The notes under the pieces were generated by a model. That model had not been told where the DNA came from and did no database searches. It saw only the letters and a program-made list of their open reading frames with translations. The translations under genes were made by a program, and so were the position numbers. A stretch of DNA of 64,000 nucleotides from Sulfitobacter mediterraneus (GTDB lineage: Bacteria; Pseudomonadota; Alphaproteobacteria; Rhodobacterales; Rhodobacteraceae): the NCBI RefSeq assembly GCF_003054325.1, contig NZ_QBKU01000008.1, positions 124,001-188,000 on the forward strand, given 5' to 3'. Of the stretch, positions 17,568 through 26,641 are shown piece by piece (position 1 is the first letter of the stretch; the number at the start of each line of letters is the position of its first letter).

Positions 17568-17933
17568 TTACGCCGCCAGCCACGCCTCTGCCGCCGCGGT
17601 GCCATCAAGCGGAAACGCCTTGATCGTCAAACCCGGCATCAACGCGCCCTCGACCTCAGCTGCCGTCCGAATCCAGCCAGCATCGGTCAGAACGGCACAT
17701 TTGTCATATTTGCCCAGCAGGCCAAACATCTTGGGCAGCATGGTCAATTCCACGCCCAAAGCCTCCAGTGTTGGCAAGGCAAACTCGGGAATTGTATAAA
17801 GCATCGTGCCGTTCGTGACCCCTTCGGACATCGACAACAGATCCTCCAGACCTTTGCGCATCATGTCCGCATCCAGTGACCCGCGCAGTTCGATATCGAC
17901 ACGGTTGTCCGACGGTTTGGTGATGGTGAGCAT
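17568..17933 (-). CDS. STAS/SEC14 (SpoIIAA-like) domain protein
   Basis: A 121-residue single-domain protein. It opens MLTITKPSDNRVDIELRGSL, the first two strands of a STAS/SpoIIAA-like fold, followed by DADMMRKGLEDLLSMSEGV and GKYDKCAVLTDAGWIRTAAE, the segment that characterises PF11964-type proteins. It has no signal peptide or membrane helix. These proteins may bind lipids or nucleotides; no specific role can be assigned. It is on its own between the 81-residue gene (convergent) and yebC. Confidence 0.8.
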   Translation of the reverse strand: MLTITKPSDNRVDIELRGSLDADMMRKGLEDLLSMSEGVTNGTMLYTIPEFALPTLEALGVELTMLPKMFGLLGKYDKCAVLTDAGWIRTAAEVEGALMPGLTIKAFPLDGTAAAEAWLAA

Positions 17934-18029
17934 ATTATCCTCCTATACAATGTCCAAAGTATCGCACATCGCCGGAGGGCCGTCCTTGATCCGGGTCAAA
18001 GCCTGCTATGATCAGCAGTTATCCGCCAC

Positions 18030-18057
18030 AAAAAAACCGGCCCTCGTGAGGCCGGTT
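18030..18057 (-). terminator. Rho-independent terminator of yebC
   Basis: On the minus strand AACCGGCC (18057-18050) pairs with GGCCGGTT (18042-18035), with a seven-base loop and a run of T continuing to 18030. It lies 26 bases past the yebC stop. Confidence 0.88.
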
Positions 18058-18082
18058 TCAAAAGCAGTTCAATAGGCGCAGA

Positions 18083-18823
18083 TCAAAGCTGCGACATCAC
18101 CTCGTCGGAGGCTTCAAAGTTGGTGGTGACCCGCTGCACGTCGTCATCATCTTCGAGCGCATCAACCAGCTTCATCAGCTTTTCCATGCTTTCGAGGTCC
18201 ATCTCGGTGGTGGTGGTCGGACGCCAGACCAGTTTGGTCGATTCAGATTCGCCCAGTTCCGCCTCAAGCGCCGTGGACACATCGTTCAAATCGGTGTCCG
18301 CACACCAGACCACATGGCCATCTTCGGTGCTTTCGACATCTTCTGCGCCCGCCTCAATGGCGGCCATCATCACGGTGTCGTTGTCGCCGACCTCAGCCGG
18401 ATAGGTCACTTCACCCTTGCGGTCGAACATGAAACCAACGCTTCCGGTTTCGCCCAGATTGCCGCCGTTCTTGGTAAAGGTCGAGCGCACGGTAGACGCC
18501 GTCCGGTTGCGGTTGTCGGTCATCGCCTCGACGATGACGGCAACACCGTTGGGGCCGTAACCCTCATAGCGGATCTCTTCGTAATCATCGCCTTCGCCGC
18601 CCTGCGACTTTTTGATCGCGCGTTCGATCACATCTTTTGGCACCGACTGCGACTTGGCCTCTTTCACCGCCATCCGCAGACGCGGGTTCTTTTCTGGGTC
18701 GGGATCGCCCATCTTGGCCGCAACCGTGATCTCCTTGGCCAGTTTGGAGAACAATTTGGAACGCTGTGCGTCCTGACGCCCTTTGCGGTGCTGAATATTT
18801 GCCCATTTGGAGTGGCCGGCCAT
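18083..18823 (-). CDS. yebC: YebC/PmpR family protein
   Basis: A 246-residue protein of the YebC/PmpR/TACO1 family. The start [20 protein letters not shown] is almost invariant in the family, and the body contains [58 protein letters not shown] and [19 protein letters not shown]. Once called a transcription factor, this family is now linked to ribosome function, helping translation through proline-rich stretches. The ATG at 18823 matches the family start; upstream sequence in frame is not conserved. It is a single-gene unit with its own terminator, convergent with nothing upstream and divergent from the SLC13 gene. Confidence 0.96.
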   Translation of the reverse strand: MAGHSKWANIQHRKGRQDAQRSKLFSKLAKEITVAAKMGDPDPEKNPRLRMAVKEAKSQSVPKDVIERAIKKSQGGEGDDYEEIRYEGYGPNGVAVIVEAMTDNRNRTASTVRSTFTKNGGNLGETGSVGFMFDRKGEVTYPAEVGDNDTVMMAAIEAGAEDVESTEDGHVVWCADTDLNDVSTALEAELGESESTKLVWRPTTTTEMDLESMEKLMKLVDALEDDDDVQRVTTNFEASDEVMSQL

Positions 18824-18962
18824 GGATACCTCATAACTTGGATGATCGCGTTGCCACTCTATAGGGCAGCCCACCGCCCAAGGGCAATCCCCCCTGCCGA
18901 TTGCCCCTTGCGTTGACGCATCAGGCGCGGTGTCATGGTGGCAAACACCATGTGAGGCCGTG

Positions 18963-20735
18963 ATGAGTACCGATCAGATTATCCTGTTTTGCCTGTTTGG
19001 CGCTGTCTTTGGCTTGCTGCTTTGGGGGCGGTTTCGATATGACATCGTGGCCTTTTCGGCGCTGATGGTCGGTGTGGTTTTGGGCGTCGTTCCTACCAAG
19101 AATGCCTTTGACGGGTTCGGCCACCCCGCCACTTTGGTGGTGGCGCTGGTGCTGGTGGTCTCTGCCGGTTTGGTCCGGTCCGGTGCGGTGCTGTTGATCA
19201 CCCGCACTCTGGTCGATGCCTCCCGTTCGCTGGGCGCGCATATCACCTTGATGGGTGCAGTGGGCGGAATCCTCTCGGCCTTCATGAACAACGTCGCAGC
19301 ACTGGCGCTATTGATGCCTGTGGACATCCAGACCGCCCGCAAGGCCGGACGCCAACCGGGGCTGAGCCTGATGCCGCTCAGCTTTGCCACGATCCTAGGC
19401 GGTATGGTCACATTGATCGGCACGCCGCCCAACATCATCATCGCCTCGATCCGCCAGGATGCCTTGGGCGAGCCGTTCAAAATGTTTGATTTTGCCCCCG
19501 TGGGCGGGGTGGCCGCCATTGCCGGTCTGATCTTTGTGGCGCTGATCGGTTGGCGGCTGATCCCGGCGCGCGACGATGCCAGCATCGGCGAAAGCGATCT
19601 GGCGCAATACATCGCCGAATTGACAGTGCCAGAAGGCAGCAAACACATCGGCAAACGGCTGGCCGAGCTGACAGAGATAGCGGAAAAGTCCGACGTCGCG
19701 ATCCTTGGGTTGATCCGCGATGGCAAGCGCCGCTATGGGCAGGCCCGCAATGTCGCACTTAAGGCCGGGGATGCCTTGGTGCTGGAAGCGGCGCCAGATG
19801 CGCTGGACGAATTTCGCAGCACGCTGGATCTGGCCCTGTCCGACACGGACCGTGAGGATCGCTTGAAAGCAGGCGGGGAAGGCGTTGAAATCATTGAAGT
19901 TGTGGTGCAGGAAAACTCCCGCCTGAATGGCCGCACCGCACAGGCCGTGGGGCTGGCATGGAGGCAGCGCACAATCCTGCTGGGCATTTCGCGACAGGGC
20001 CGCAAGATCACATCGCATCTGCGCGGCACACAGTTGCGCACCGGTGACATCCTGTTGCTGTTGGTGCCGCGTGACACCGCCGCCCATGTCACGGATTGGC
20101 TGGGCGTGCTGCCGCTTGCAGATCGCGGATTGGCCGTCACCGAAAATTCAAAGGTCTGGCTAGCCATCGGCCTTTTTGCCGCCGCCGTGGCCGCCGCTAG
20201 CGTCGGGCTGATCTATCTGCCCATCGCGCTGGGACTGGTGGTGGTGGCCTATGTTCTGGCCAAGATCGTGCCGCTGTCCGAACTCTACACCCATATCGAA
20301 TGGCCGGTGGTGGTGCTGCTCGGCTCTATGATCCCGCTGGGCGCTGCACTGGAAACCTCGGGCGGCACCGAATTGATCGCGGGCGCCTTGATCGGGCTGA
20401 CCGAAGGTTTGGCGCCGTGGATTGTGCTGACGGTTCTGATGGTGGTCACGATGACCCTCTCGGATGTCCTCAACAACACCGCCACCACAATTGTCGCCGC
20501 CCCCGTGGGCATCCAGATGGCGCAAACCCTCGGGGTGTCTCCGGACCCGTTCTTGATGGCGGTGGCGGTTGCGGCATCTTCGGCCTTCCTCACCCCCATT
20601 GGCCATAAAAACAACACGCTTATCCTTGGGCCGGGCGGCTATTCCTTTGGCGATTATTGGCGCATGGGTCTGCCGCTTGAGATCATTGTTGTTGCAGTCT
20701 CAATCCCTGCAATTCTGGTGTTCTGGCCCCTCTAG
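18963..20735 (+). CDS. SLC13-type permease with two RCK_C domains
   Basis: A 590-residue membrane protein in the layout typical of bacterial SLC13/DASS permeases with regulatory inserts: an N-terminal helical half (about 1-200), two TrkA-C/RCK_C domains (about 210-390; [20 protein letters not shown], and [20 protein letters not shown]), then a C-terminal helical half with [17 protein letters not shown] and [33 protein letters not shown] and [15 protein letters not shown] are substrate/Na+ site motifs. It is probably a sodium-coupled anion importer (dicarboxylate, sulfate or similar). The ATG at 18963 has a GTGAGG upstream. A second, distinct SLC13 member lies at 21681-23453. Confidence 0.9.
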   Translation: MSTDQIILFCLFGAVFGLLLWGRFRYDIVAFSALMVGVVLGVVPTKNAFDGFGHPATLVVALVLVVSAGLVRSGAVLLITRTLVDASRSLGAHITLMGAVGGILSAFMNNVAALALLMPVDIQTARKAGRQPGLSLMPLSFATILGGMVTLIGTPPNIIIASIRQDALGEPFKMFDFAPVGGVAAIAGLIFVALIGWRLIPARDDASIGESDLAQYIAELTVPEGSKHIGKRLAELTEIAEKSDVAILGLIRDGKRRYGQARNVALKAGDALVLEAAPDALDEFRSTLDLALSDTDREDRLKAGGEGVEIIEVVVQENSRLNGRTAQAVGLAWRQRTILLGISRQGRKITSHLRGTQLRTGDILLLLVPRDTAAHVTDWLGVLPLADRGLAVTENSKVWLAIGLFAAAVAAASVGLIYLPIALGLVVVAYVLAKIVPLSELYTHIEWPVVVLLGSMIPLGAALETSGGTELIAGALIGLTEGLAPWIVLTVLMVVTMTLSDVLNNTATTIVAAPVGIQMAQTLGVSPDPFLMAVAVAASSAFLTPIGHKNNTLILGPGGYSFGDYWRMGLPLEIIVVAVSIPAILVFWPL

Positions 20736-20810
20736 GCCAAAACCGCCCCAGCAAATCGCTTGTTTTTCAGGCTGATGCGTTCCTAATGGCCGCAACCAAA
20801 GGAGAAAGCC

Positions 20811-21668
20811 ATGGATATCCTGATCAACGTCGTGCTGCCGCTGTCACTGGCGATCATCATGCTAAGCCTCGGTGTCGGCCTCAGCATTGCCGATTTTGCC
20901 CGCGTGGCACAGCGGCCCAAAGCGTTTTCCATCGGTGCAATCAGCCAGGTGGTGATGTTGCCCCTGATCGCCTATGCCTGCGTGCGGGCCTTTGGGCTGG
21001 GCGGCGAGCTGGCGGTTGGCGTGATGCTCTTGTCGCTATGCCCCGGCGGCGTGACCTCCAACATGGTTAGCAAACTGGCCCGCGGCGATGTGGCCTTGTC
21101 AGTCTCGTTGACGGCAGTGGTGTCCTTGTTGTCGATCCTGACAGTGCCAGTGCTGGCCGCATGGGCGGTGCAGCACTTCATGGGCGATGCCGCGCCGGAT
21201 GTGTCTGTGACGTCGCTGGCCTTTGCAATGTTCCTGATCACTACCCTGCCCGTGGCAATCGGCGTTGCCATCCGCCACTTTGCCGCGGCTTTTGCTGACC
21301 GGATTGATAGCGGCCTGTCGCTTCTGGCTACGGTTCTGTTTGTGCTGATCGTCGTCGCCGCACTGGCGGGCAACTGGGCGCTTTTTGTTGAAAATCTGCC
21401 CCGGCTCGGACCCGCTCTGATCACGTTGAATGTGGTTCTGATGGCGCTGGGTCTGGCATTGGCCGCACTTGCCGGATTGGCATGGCAAGCGCGCAAAACC
21501 ATTTCCATCGAAACAGGCATCCAGAACGCCACATTGGGCATCACCCTCGCCGCGATCATCTCGGGCCAGTCAGAAGGGTTCAGCACCATGGCGCTGCCCT
21601 CTGCCGTTTATGGGATCACCATGTATCTGGTGGCATTGCCGTTTGTCGCATGGTTCCGCAGCCACTGA
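20811..21668 (+). CDS. Bile acid:sodium symporter family (BASS) transporter
   Basis: A 285-residue, ten-helix protein of the SLC10/BASS family. It starts MDILINVVLPLSLAIIMLSL then GVGLSIADFARVAQRPKA, with the family motif MLLSLCPGGVTSNMVSKLAR and the C-terminal GIQNATLGITLAAIISGQ, matching the Na+-site crossover region. AAAGGAGAA precedes the ATG at 20811. In bacteria these carriers move organic anions such as pantoate, pyruvate or sulfonates with sodium; the substrate is not predictable. It lies 75 bases after the SLC13 gene on the same strand, so they are likely co-expressed. Confidence 0.92.
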   Translation: MDILINVVLPLSLAIIMLSLGVGLSIADFARVAQRPKAFSIGAISQVVMLPLIAYACVRAFGLGGELAVGVMLLSLCPGGVTSNMVSKLARGDVALSVSLTAVVSLLSILTVPVLAAWAVQHFMGDAAPDVSVTSLAFAMFLITTLPVAIGVAIRHFAAAFADRIDSGLSLLATVLFVLIVVAALAGNWALFVENLPRLGPALITLNVVLMALGLALAALAGLAWQARKTISIETGIQNATLGITLAAIISGQSEGFSTMALPSAVYGITMYLVALPFVAWFRSH

Positions 21669-21680
21669 CCCGCCAGCACC

Positions 21681-23453
21681 CTACCAGAACAGAGGTATCA
21701 CCGCACTGGCCAACAGCGACATCGACAGGTTCAGCGGGATACCGATCCGCATAAAATCGGTAAACCGGTAGCCCCCCGGCCCGTAAACCAACGTGTTGGT
21801 CTGGTACCCAATGGGCGTGGCAAAGGCGCAAGAGGCCGCGATCATTACCGCTACCACCAAGGGCCGCGCGTCAATGCCAAGCGCAGCGGCAAGGCTGATG
21901 GCAATCGGCGTCATGATCACCGCCACTGCATTGTTCGATACGATCTCGGTCAGGATGGTGGTCAACAGGAACACACAGAATATCACCACGGTCAGCGGCA
22001 GCGTGCTGAGCACCGGCGCGATGTTGTCCACCAAAAGCGAGATCGCACCGGAGTTCTGCAAACCTGCACCAACCGCCAGCATCGAGAAAATCAACGCCAA
22101 TAGCCGCCCATCCACAAAAGAAAACGCCTCTTCGGCATCAATGCAGCCGGTGACCAGAACCAAGGCCACCGCCAACACAGCCAGCAACAAAATCGGAGCC
22201 ACATTCAGCGCCGCAAGGGTAACGATCCCGATCAACGCCGCAATCGCAATCGGCGCATGACCCCGCCGATAGGCCCGCGCCGACGGTTGGCTGACATCAA
22301 CCATATCCATATCCGCCGCCAGTCGTTGAATATCCTCCGCCGCGCCTTCCAACAGCAGGGTATCGCCCACCTTGACGATCAAATCGTCAAGCTGCCGCCC
22401 GATGTTCTGGTTGCGGCGATGCACCGCCAATGGATAGACCCCATAACGCCGCCGAAGGCGCATACTGCCCAGCGTCCGCCCCACCATCCGGCAGCCTGGG
22501 GTGATCAGAACTTCAACGGTGGTGGTCTCGACCGCCGACAGCTGATCCACACGTTTTAGCTCTTTATTGGCCTGAAGGCTCAACAGTTCGGTCATCTGGG
22601 TGCGCAAGACCACACGGTCCCCGACCTGCAGCGCAACCCCCTGCAACGCACGCCGCAAAGAGGTGTCGCCGCGCACAACGTCGATCAGGCGCACGCCCTC
22701 GCGCTTGAACAACTGCACATCGAGAACCTCGCGGCCGATCAGGTTGCTTTCGGGGGGGATCACCGCCTCGGTGAAGAATTTCATCTTGGAGCGATCCGAC
22801 AACATATTGGCCATGCTGTCCCGGTCCGGCAGCAATCGGCGCCCGATGGTGGACATGTAAATCACCCCCCAGGCGCAAACCACAAGGCCAATCGGCATGA
22901 TCTCGAAAATGCCAAATGGCTCCATCCCCTGCGCGCGCGCGACCCCGTCAACCAGAAGGTTTGTGGACGTCCCCAATAGCGTCAAAGAGCCGCCCATGAT
23001 CGCCGCATAACTCAGCGGGATCAACAGCTTGGAGGCCTTGGTGCCCAAGGTCTTGCTCAACTGAACCACGACCGGGATCATCACCACAACCACCGGCGTG
23101 TTGTTCATAATCGCAGAGGCGCCCATCACCGACAGGATCACCCCGACAACGGCCAATCGCGGATTGCTGCGGGCATAGCGTTCGGCCAATCGGGTCAACA
23201 CATCCAAAGCCCCGGTGCGCACAAGCGCGCCCATAACAATGAACATCGCTGCAATGGTCCAAGGCGCCGGATTGGACAGAACCGCCCGCGCATCCTCGTA
23301 AGGCAGAACTCCCATGGCCAGCAGGCTCGCCGCGCCAGTGAGCGCGACTACCTCCGTCGGGAAGGTCTCGCGCAGGAACAGGATGAACATGATCACCACA
23401 ACCGTCAGGGTCAGAACGGCGCTGCCGGTTTGGGAAAGGCTAAAAAGCTGCAT
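21681..23453 (-). CDS. Second SLC13-type permease with RCK_C domains
   Basis: A 590-residue permease of the same architecture as the 18963 gene but clearly diverged. The N-half has MNNTPVVVVMIPVVVQLSK and LLGTSTNLLVDGVARAQG; two RCK_C domains follow (about 205-375; ESNLIGREVLDVQLFKREGV, PGCRMVGRTLGSMRLRRRYG); and the C-half has VSNNAVAVIMTPIAISLA and CAFATPIGYQTNTLVYGPGG. TSTN and the TPIGYQTN loop correspond to the sodium/anion sites. This subgroup often carries sulfate or dicarboxylates. It is convergent with the BASS gene, with 12 bases between the stops. Confidence 0.9.
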   Translation of the reverse strand: MQLFSLSQTGSAVLTLTVVVIMFILFLRETFPTEVVALTGAASLLAMGVLPYEDARAVLSNPAPWTIAAMFIVMGALVRTGALDVLTRLAERYARSNPRLAVVGVILSVMGASAIMNNTPVVVVMIPVVVQLSKTLGTKASKLLIPLSYAAIMGGSLTLLGTSTNLLVDGVARAQGMEPFGIFEIMPIGLVVCAWGVIYMSTIGRRLLPDRDSMANMLSDRSKMKFFTEAVIPPESNLIGREVLDVQLFKREGVRLIDVVRGDTSLRRALQGVALQVGDRVVLRTQMTELLSLQANKELKRVDQLSAVETTTVEVLITPGCRMVGRTLGSMRLRRRYGVYPLAVHRRNQNIGRQLDDLIVKVGDTLLLEGAAEDIQRLAADMDMVDVSQPSARAYRRGHAPIAIAALIGIVTLAALNVAPILLLAVLAVALVLVTGCIDAEEAFSFVDGRLLALIFSMLAVGAGLQNSGAISLLVDNIAPVLSTLPLTVVIFCVFLLTTILTEIVSNNAVAVIMTPIAISLAAALGIDARPLVVAVMIAASCAFATPIGYQTNTLVYGPGGYRFTDFMRIGIPLNLSMSLLASAVIPLFW

Positions 23454-23696
23454 ATGTCAGGCCCGTTCGCCAGTGAGGTTGAAGACAAGTGTCGCCTGTC
23501 CGCGCATCCGCTGCAAGGGCGCCGTTGGGTGCAAGCGCTGGTGCAAAGGGGGCCAGCCCCCACCGCCGCTGCGCGGCGCTCCCCCCGGAGGTTTTTCTGG
23601 CCAAATGAAGCTGGGTGCCGCTCTTCTTCATTTGGCCCTTAAACCTCTGGGGTCCGGGGCAAAGCCCCGGGTGTTTGCCTCGCACATGGAGCGGAA
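23454..23696. repeat. Intergenic hairpin cluster with two inverted copies of the GGCCAAATGAAG repeat
   Basis: No gene is seen here. The spacer is packed with inverted repeats: GGGGG-CCAG-CCCCC (23548-23561), CGCCGC-TGC-GCGGCG (23564-23578), repeat copy B (23579-23610) facing its inverted copy (23624-23652), and CCGGGGC-AAA-GCCCCGG (23654-23670). The B pair forms a 26-base stem with a few mismatches. It probably serves as terminator and insulator between the TIGR00282 and SLC13 genes, and belongs to the family also seen at 12446 and 39382. Confidence 0.8.
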
Positions 23697-24509
23697 TTAG
23701 GGGGCGCTGGTTTGCAACAAACCGCCATCGCGCACCGGAACAATGCGGGTGGCGCGGCCCGTGCGGTCGTCCGTTTCGATATAGACGCCCGAAAGTGTGG
23801 CCTCGGAATTGGCCGGGGTAAACCGTTCCTTGGGCATGCCGGTGATAAACCGGCGCATGGGTTCGGTTTTTTCCATGCCGATCACCGAATGATAATCGCC
23901 GCACATGCCAGCATCGGTTAAATAAGCCGTGCCGCGCGGCAGGATCATTGCGTCCGCCGTGGGGACATGGGTGTGGGTGCCCACAACCAGCGAGGCGCGG
24001 CCGTCGCACCAATGCCCCATGGCCATTTTTTCTGAGGTTGCTTCGCAGTGCATATCGACAATGATCGCCGAGGCCAGCCCGCCCAGCGGATGGGTTTTCA
24101 AGACTGTATCCAGCGCCGAAAACGGGTCATCAAATGGCCGTTTCATAAACACCTGGCCCAGCGCTTGGGTGACCAGCACCTTGCGCCCGTTCTTGGAGGT
24201 AAACAGCCGTGCGCCCTTGCCCGGTGCGGATTTGGAAAAGTTCAGTGGCCGGATAATGCGCGGCTCTTGTTCGATAAAGGACAGCATGTCCTTTTGGTCA
24301 AACGCATGATCCCCCAACGTCAGGCAATCCGCCCCCGCATCCAGCAGCAGTTTGGCATGCGCGCCCGAAAGCCCCATGCCGCCGGTTGCGTTTTCGCCGT
24401 TGACCACGATGAAGTCGAGCTTCCAATCGTCGCGCAAACGGCCCAGATTTTCCGTGATGGCACGGCGCCCCGCGCGGCCCATCACATCGCCAAGAAACAG
24501 TATTTTCAT
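23697..24509 (-). CDS. TIGR00282/YmdB-like metallophosphoesterase
   Basis: A 270-residue calcineurin-like phosphoesterase of the TIGR00282 family. It starts MKILFLGDVMGRAGRRAITE (metal Asp8), then FIVVNGENATGGMGLSGAHA (Asn and Glu of the di-metal site), LTLGDHAFDQKDML (GDH), VDMHCEATSEKMAMGHWCDG and VVGTHTHVPTADAMILPRGT. B. subtilis YmdB, a family member, hydrolyses 2',3'-cAMP and affects global gene expression. The ATG at 24509 is the family start. It lies 51 bases after the cyclo-ligase gene on the same strand, likely one operon with mgtE. Confidence 0.93.
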   Translation of the reverse strand: MKILFLGDVMGRAGRRAITENLGRLRDDWKLDFIVVNGENATGGMGLSGAHAKLLLDAGADCLTLGDHAFDQKDMLSFIEQEPRIIRPLNFSKSAPGKGARLFTSKNGRKVLVTQALGQVFMKRPFDDPFSALDTVLKTHPLGGLASAIIVDMHCEATSEKMAMGHWCDGRASLVVGTHTHVPTADAMILPRGTAYLTDAGMCGDYHSVIGMEKTEPMRRFITGMPKERFTPANSEATLSGVYIETDDRTGRATRIVPVRDGGLLQTSAP

Positions 24510-24560
24510 GGTTTCAACGGGTACGCCGACACGGTCCGAACAGCAAGTCAAACCTGCGGG

Positions 24561-25130
24561 CTAACCGCCGCGCGGGATATCAATGACGCCTCGTTCGGTC
24601 ACGATCAGATCCAGCGGCTGATCCGTCGGCTCCAGCGGGACATCGGCGTGTTCCTGCCCGGCAAAGGCAAAGCCGATCGCCATAGTGGGCCGTTTGGCAC
24701 GCAGCATCTCAAGCGTACGGTCATAAAATCCGCCGCCATAACCCAGCCGCCCGCCGCCTCGGTTGAAGGCCAAGAGCGGCACGATCAAGATCTCTGGTTC
24801 AAAAAACACCGGATCGGCGGGGATCATCGCGCCAAAGGCGCCGCTGACCATTTCAGTGTCCGGTGTCCATTGCGCGAACTTGAGCGGCGTCGCTGCCGCC
24901 TCAATCACCGGAACACCGACGGGGCCGTGGGCGCTGGCCTCTGCCATGGCGGGGGTCGGGTCAATTTCGGTGCGGATCGGCATGAAGCCGGACAAAGGTA
25001 CCCCGCGATAGCCTGCAAGTACCTCGCTCAGATAGCCCGCTTGCGCGGCATTTGCATTGTCAAACAGGGGCTTGCGCCGTGCAAAGGCCGCCTTTCGGGC
25101 CGCGTCTTTGATCGCTGCGAGATCGGTCAT
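24561..25130 (-). CDS. fau: 5-formyltetrahydrofolate cyclo-ligase
   Basis: Converts 5-formyl-THF to 5,10-methenyl-THF with ATP. The 189-residue protein contains the family signature LAFNRGGGRLGYGGGFYDRT near 130-150 and the N-terminal RKAAFARRKPLFD with a basic phosphate-contact cluster. The C-terminal LDLIVTERGVIDI is also typical (TE.G). It overlaps the mgtE stop by four bases (ATGA), so it is translationally coupled to mgtE. No 6S RNA-like hairpin is recognisable upstream because mgtE occupies the place where ssrS is often found. Confidence 0.94.
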   Translation of the reverse strand: MTDLAAIKDAARKAAFARRKPLFDNANAAQAGYLSEVLAGYRGVPLSGFMPIRTEIDPTPAMAEASAHGPVGVPVIEAAATPLKFAQWTPDTEMVSGAFGAMIPADPVFFEPEILIVPLLAFNRGGGRLGYGGGFYDRTLEMLRAKRPTMAIGFAFAGQEHADVPLEPTDQPLDLIVTERGVIDIPRGG

Positions 25131-26530
25131 AGCAGCACCGCCGCCGCGAGGCCGAGAAAGGCGAAGAAACCGACAACATCTGTCACCGTGGTCACGAAGG
25201 CCCCCGAAGCCAGCGCCGGGTCAACGCCGACGCGTTCCAGCAGGATCGGGATGCCTGTGCCCGCCAGTCCGGCCACCACCATATTGATCACCATCGCCAC
25301 CGCGATCACATAGCCCAGCGCAGGCGAGCCGAACCAGATGATCCCCACGACGCCCATCACCAAGGCAAAAATCACCCCGTTCACCAGCCCCACCAGACAT
25401 TCGCGCCGGATCACCCGCCAGACGTTGGAGCCGGTCAAATCCTTGGTCGCAATGGCCCGCACGGCAACGGTTAGACTTTGGGTGCCAGCATTGCCGCCCA
25501 TGGAGGCCACGATGGGCATTAGTACCGCCAGTGCCACAATCTGGGCAATGGCCGCCTCGAACTGGGAAATCACCATAGAGGCCGCAATTGCCGTCACAAG
25601 GTTCACCGCCAGCCATGGCAGGCGCTGTTTGGTGGTCTCGACCACGCGGTCCGAAAGCGACCCCTCGCCCACGCCGGCCAGACGCAGGATGTCCTCCTCG
25701 TGTTCTTCATCCAGCACCGCCATCGCGTCATCAATGGTGATCACACCAATCAGCCGCCCCTCATCATCCACCACGGGGGCCGAGATCAGGTGATATTGGT
25801 TAAACGCATAGGCCACGTCGCCCTCATCGCGCATCGCGGGAATGATCTGAAAGGTCTCTTCGAGGATATCGCGCAAAGGTGTGGCGCGTTTGGAGCGCAT
25901 GAGCTTGCCCAGCGTCACATTGCCAACGGGATGCAGCCGCGGATCGACCATCACGATGTGATAGAATTGATCCGGCAGATCCTCTTCGGCGGTGCCTCGC
26001 AAATGGTCAATCGCCTGCCCCACGGTCCAATGTTCAGGGGCCATCACCACCTCGCGTTGCATCAGGCGGCCCGCGGAATACTCCGGCCAGTTCAACGCCT
26101 GTTCCACCGCAACCCGGTCGGCGTCTTCGAGCACCTCAAGGATCGCTTCTTGCTGGTCGTCCTCCAGGTCTTCAATCAGGTCAACAACATCGTCGCTGTC
26201 CATATCCCGCACGGCCTGGCTCAGAACTTGCGGGGTCAGAACGGCGATCACTTCCTCGCGGATAGATTCGTCCAGTTCCGACAGGATTTCGCCGTCAAAT
26301 TCGCGGTCATAAAGCCGGACAAGGCGGCTCCTGTCGAAGGCGTTGATCTGCTCAAGAAGGTCAGCAATATCCGCCGCATGCAGCGGATCCATCAGTTCGG
26401 TCAGCTTTTCGCGGTCGTCGATATCCACCGCATAAAGCACGGAGGCAACGGTCTTCGGCTCCAGCTTGTAGGCCTGACGCTCCGCATCCTCGCCAGTGGC
26501 CAGTTCAAGGTCTTCGATCTGTTCCGACAT
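25127..26530 (-). CDS. mgtE: Magnesium transporter/channel MgtE
   Basis: A 467-residue MgtE. The N-domain (about 30-140) is the alpha-helical Mg2+-sensing domain with LMDPLHAADIADLLEQINAF and MDSDDVVDLIEDLEDDQQEA. A pair of CBS domains follows (about 150-265; MQREVVMAP, SAPVVDDEGRLIGVITIDD). The C-terminal five-helix pore has PIVASMGGNAGTQSLTVAVR and GLAGTGIPILLERVGVDPA, the conserved pore motifs. The ATG at 26530 follows GGAGGG at 7 bases. It acts in the inner membrane as a Mg2+-gated Mg2+ channel. First gene of mgtE-fau-TIGR00282. Confidence 0.96.
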   Translation of the reverse strand: MSEQIEDLELATGEDAERQAYKLEPKTVASVLYAVDIDDREKLTELMDPLHAADIADLLEQINAFDRSRLVRLYDREFDGEILSELDESIREEVIAVLTPQVLSQAVRDMDSDDVVDLIEDLEDDQQEAILEVLEDADRVAVEQALNWPEYSAGRLMQREVVMAPEHWTVGQAIDHLRGTAEEDLPDQFYHIVMVDPRLHPVGNVTLGKLMRSKRATPLRDILEETFQIIPAMRDEGDVAYAFNQYHLISAPVVDDEGRLIGVITIDDAMAVLDEEHEEDILRLAGVGEGSLSDRVVETTKQRLPWLAVNLVTAIAASMVISQFEAAIAQIVALAVLMPIVASMGGNAGTQSLTVAVRAIATKDLTGSNVWRVIRRECLVGLVNGVIFALVMGVVGIIWFGSPALGYVIAVAMVINMVVAGLAGTGIPILLERVGVDPALASGAFVTTVTDVVGFFAFLGLAAAVLL

Positions 26531-26641
26531 CGCTTGGCCCTCCGTTTGAGGGCGACCATAGGCAAGCGTTTGGGTGGTTTCAATGCCACTTGAGACGGCT
26601 TTGCGATTGTCCCCGACCTCTGCGAGGCTTAGGGTTGGATC

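Noticed and set aside
25127..25200. 6S RNA next to the 5-formyl-THF cyclo-ligase gene
   Set aside because: This position often holds ssrS, but the upstream DNA here is fully coding mgtE with an ATGA overlap.
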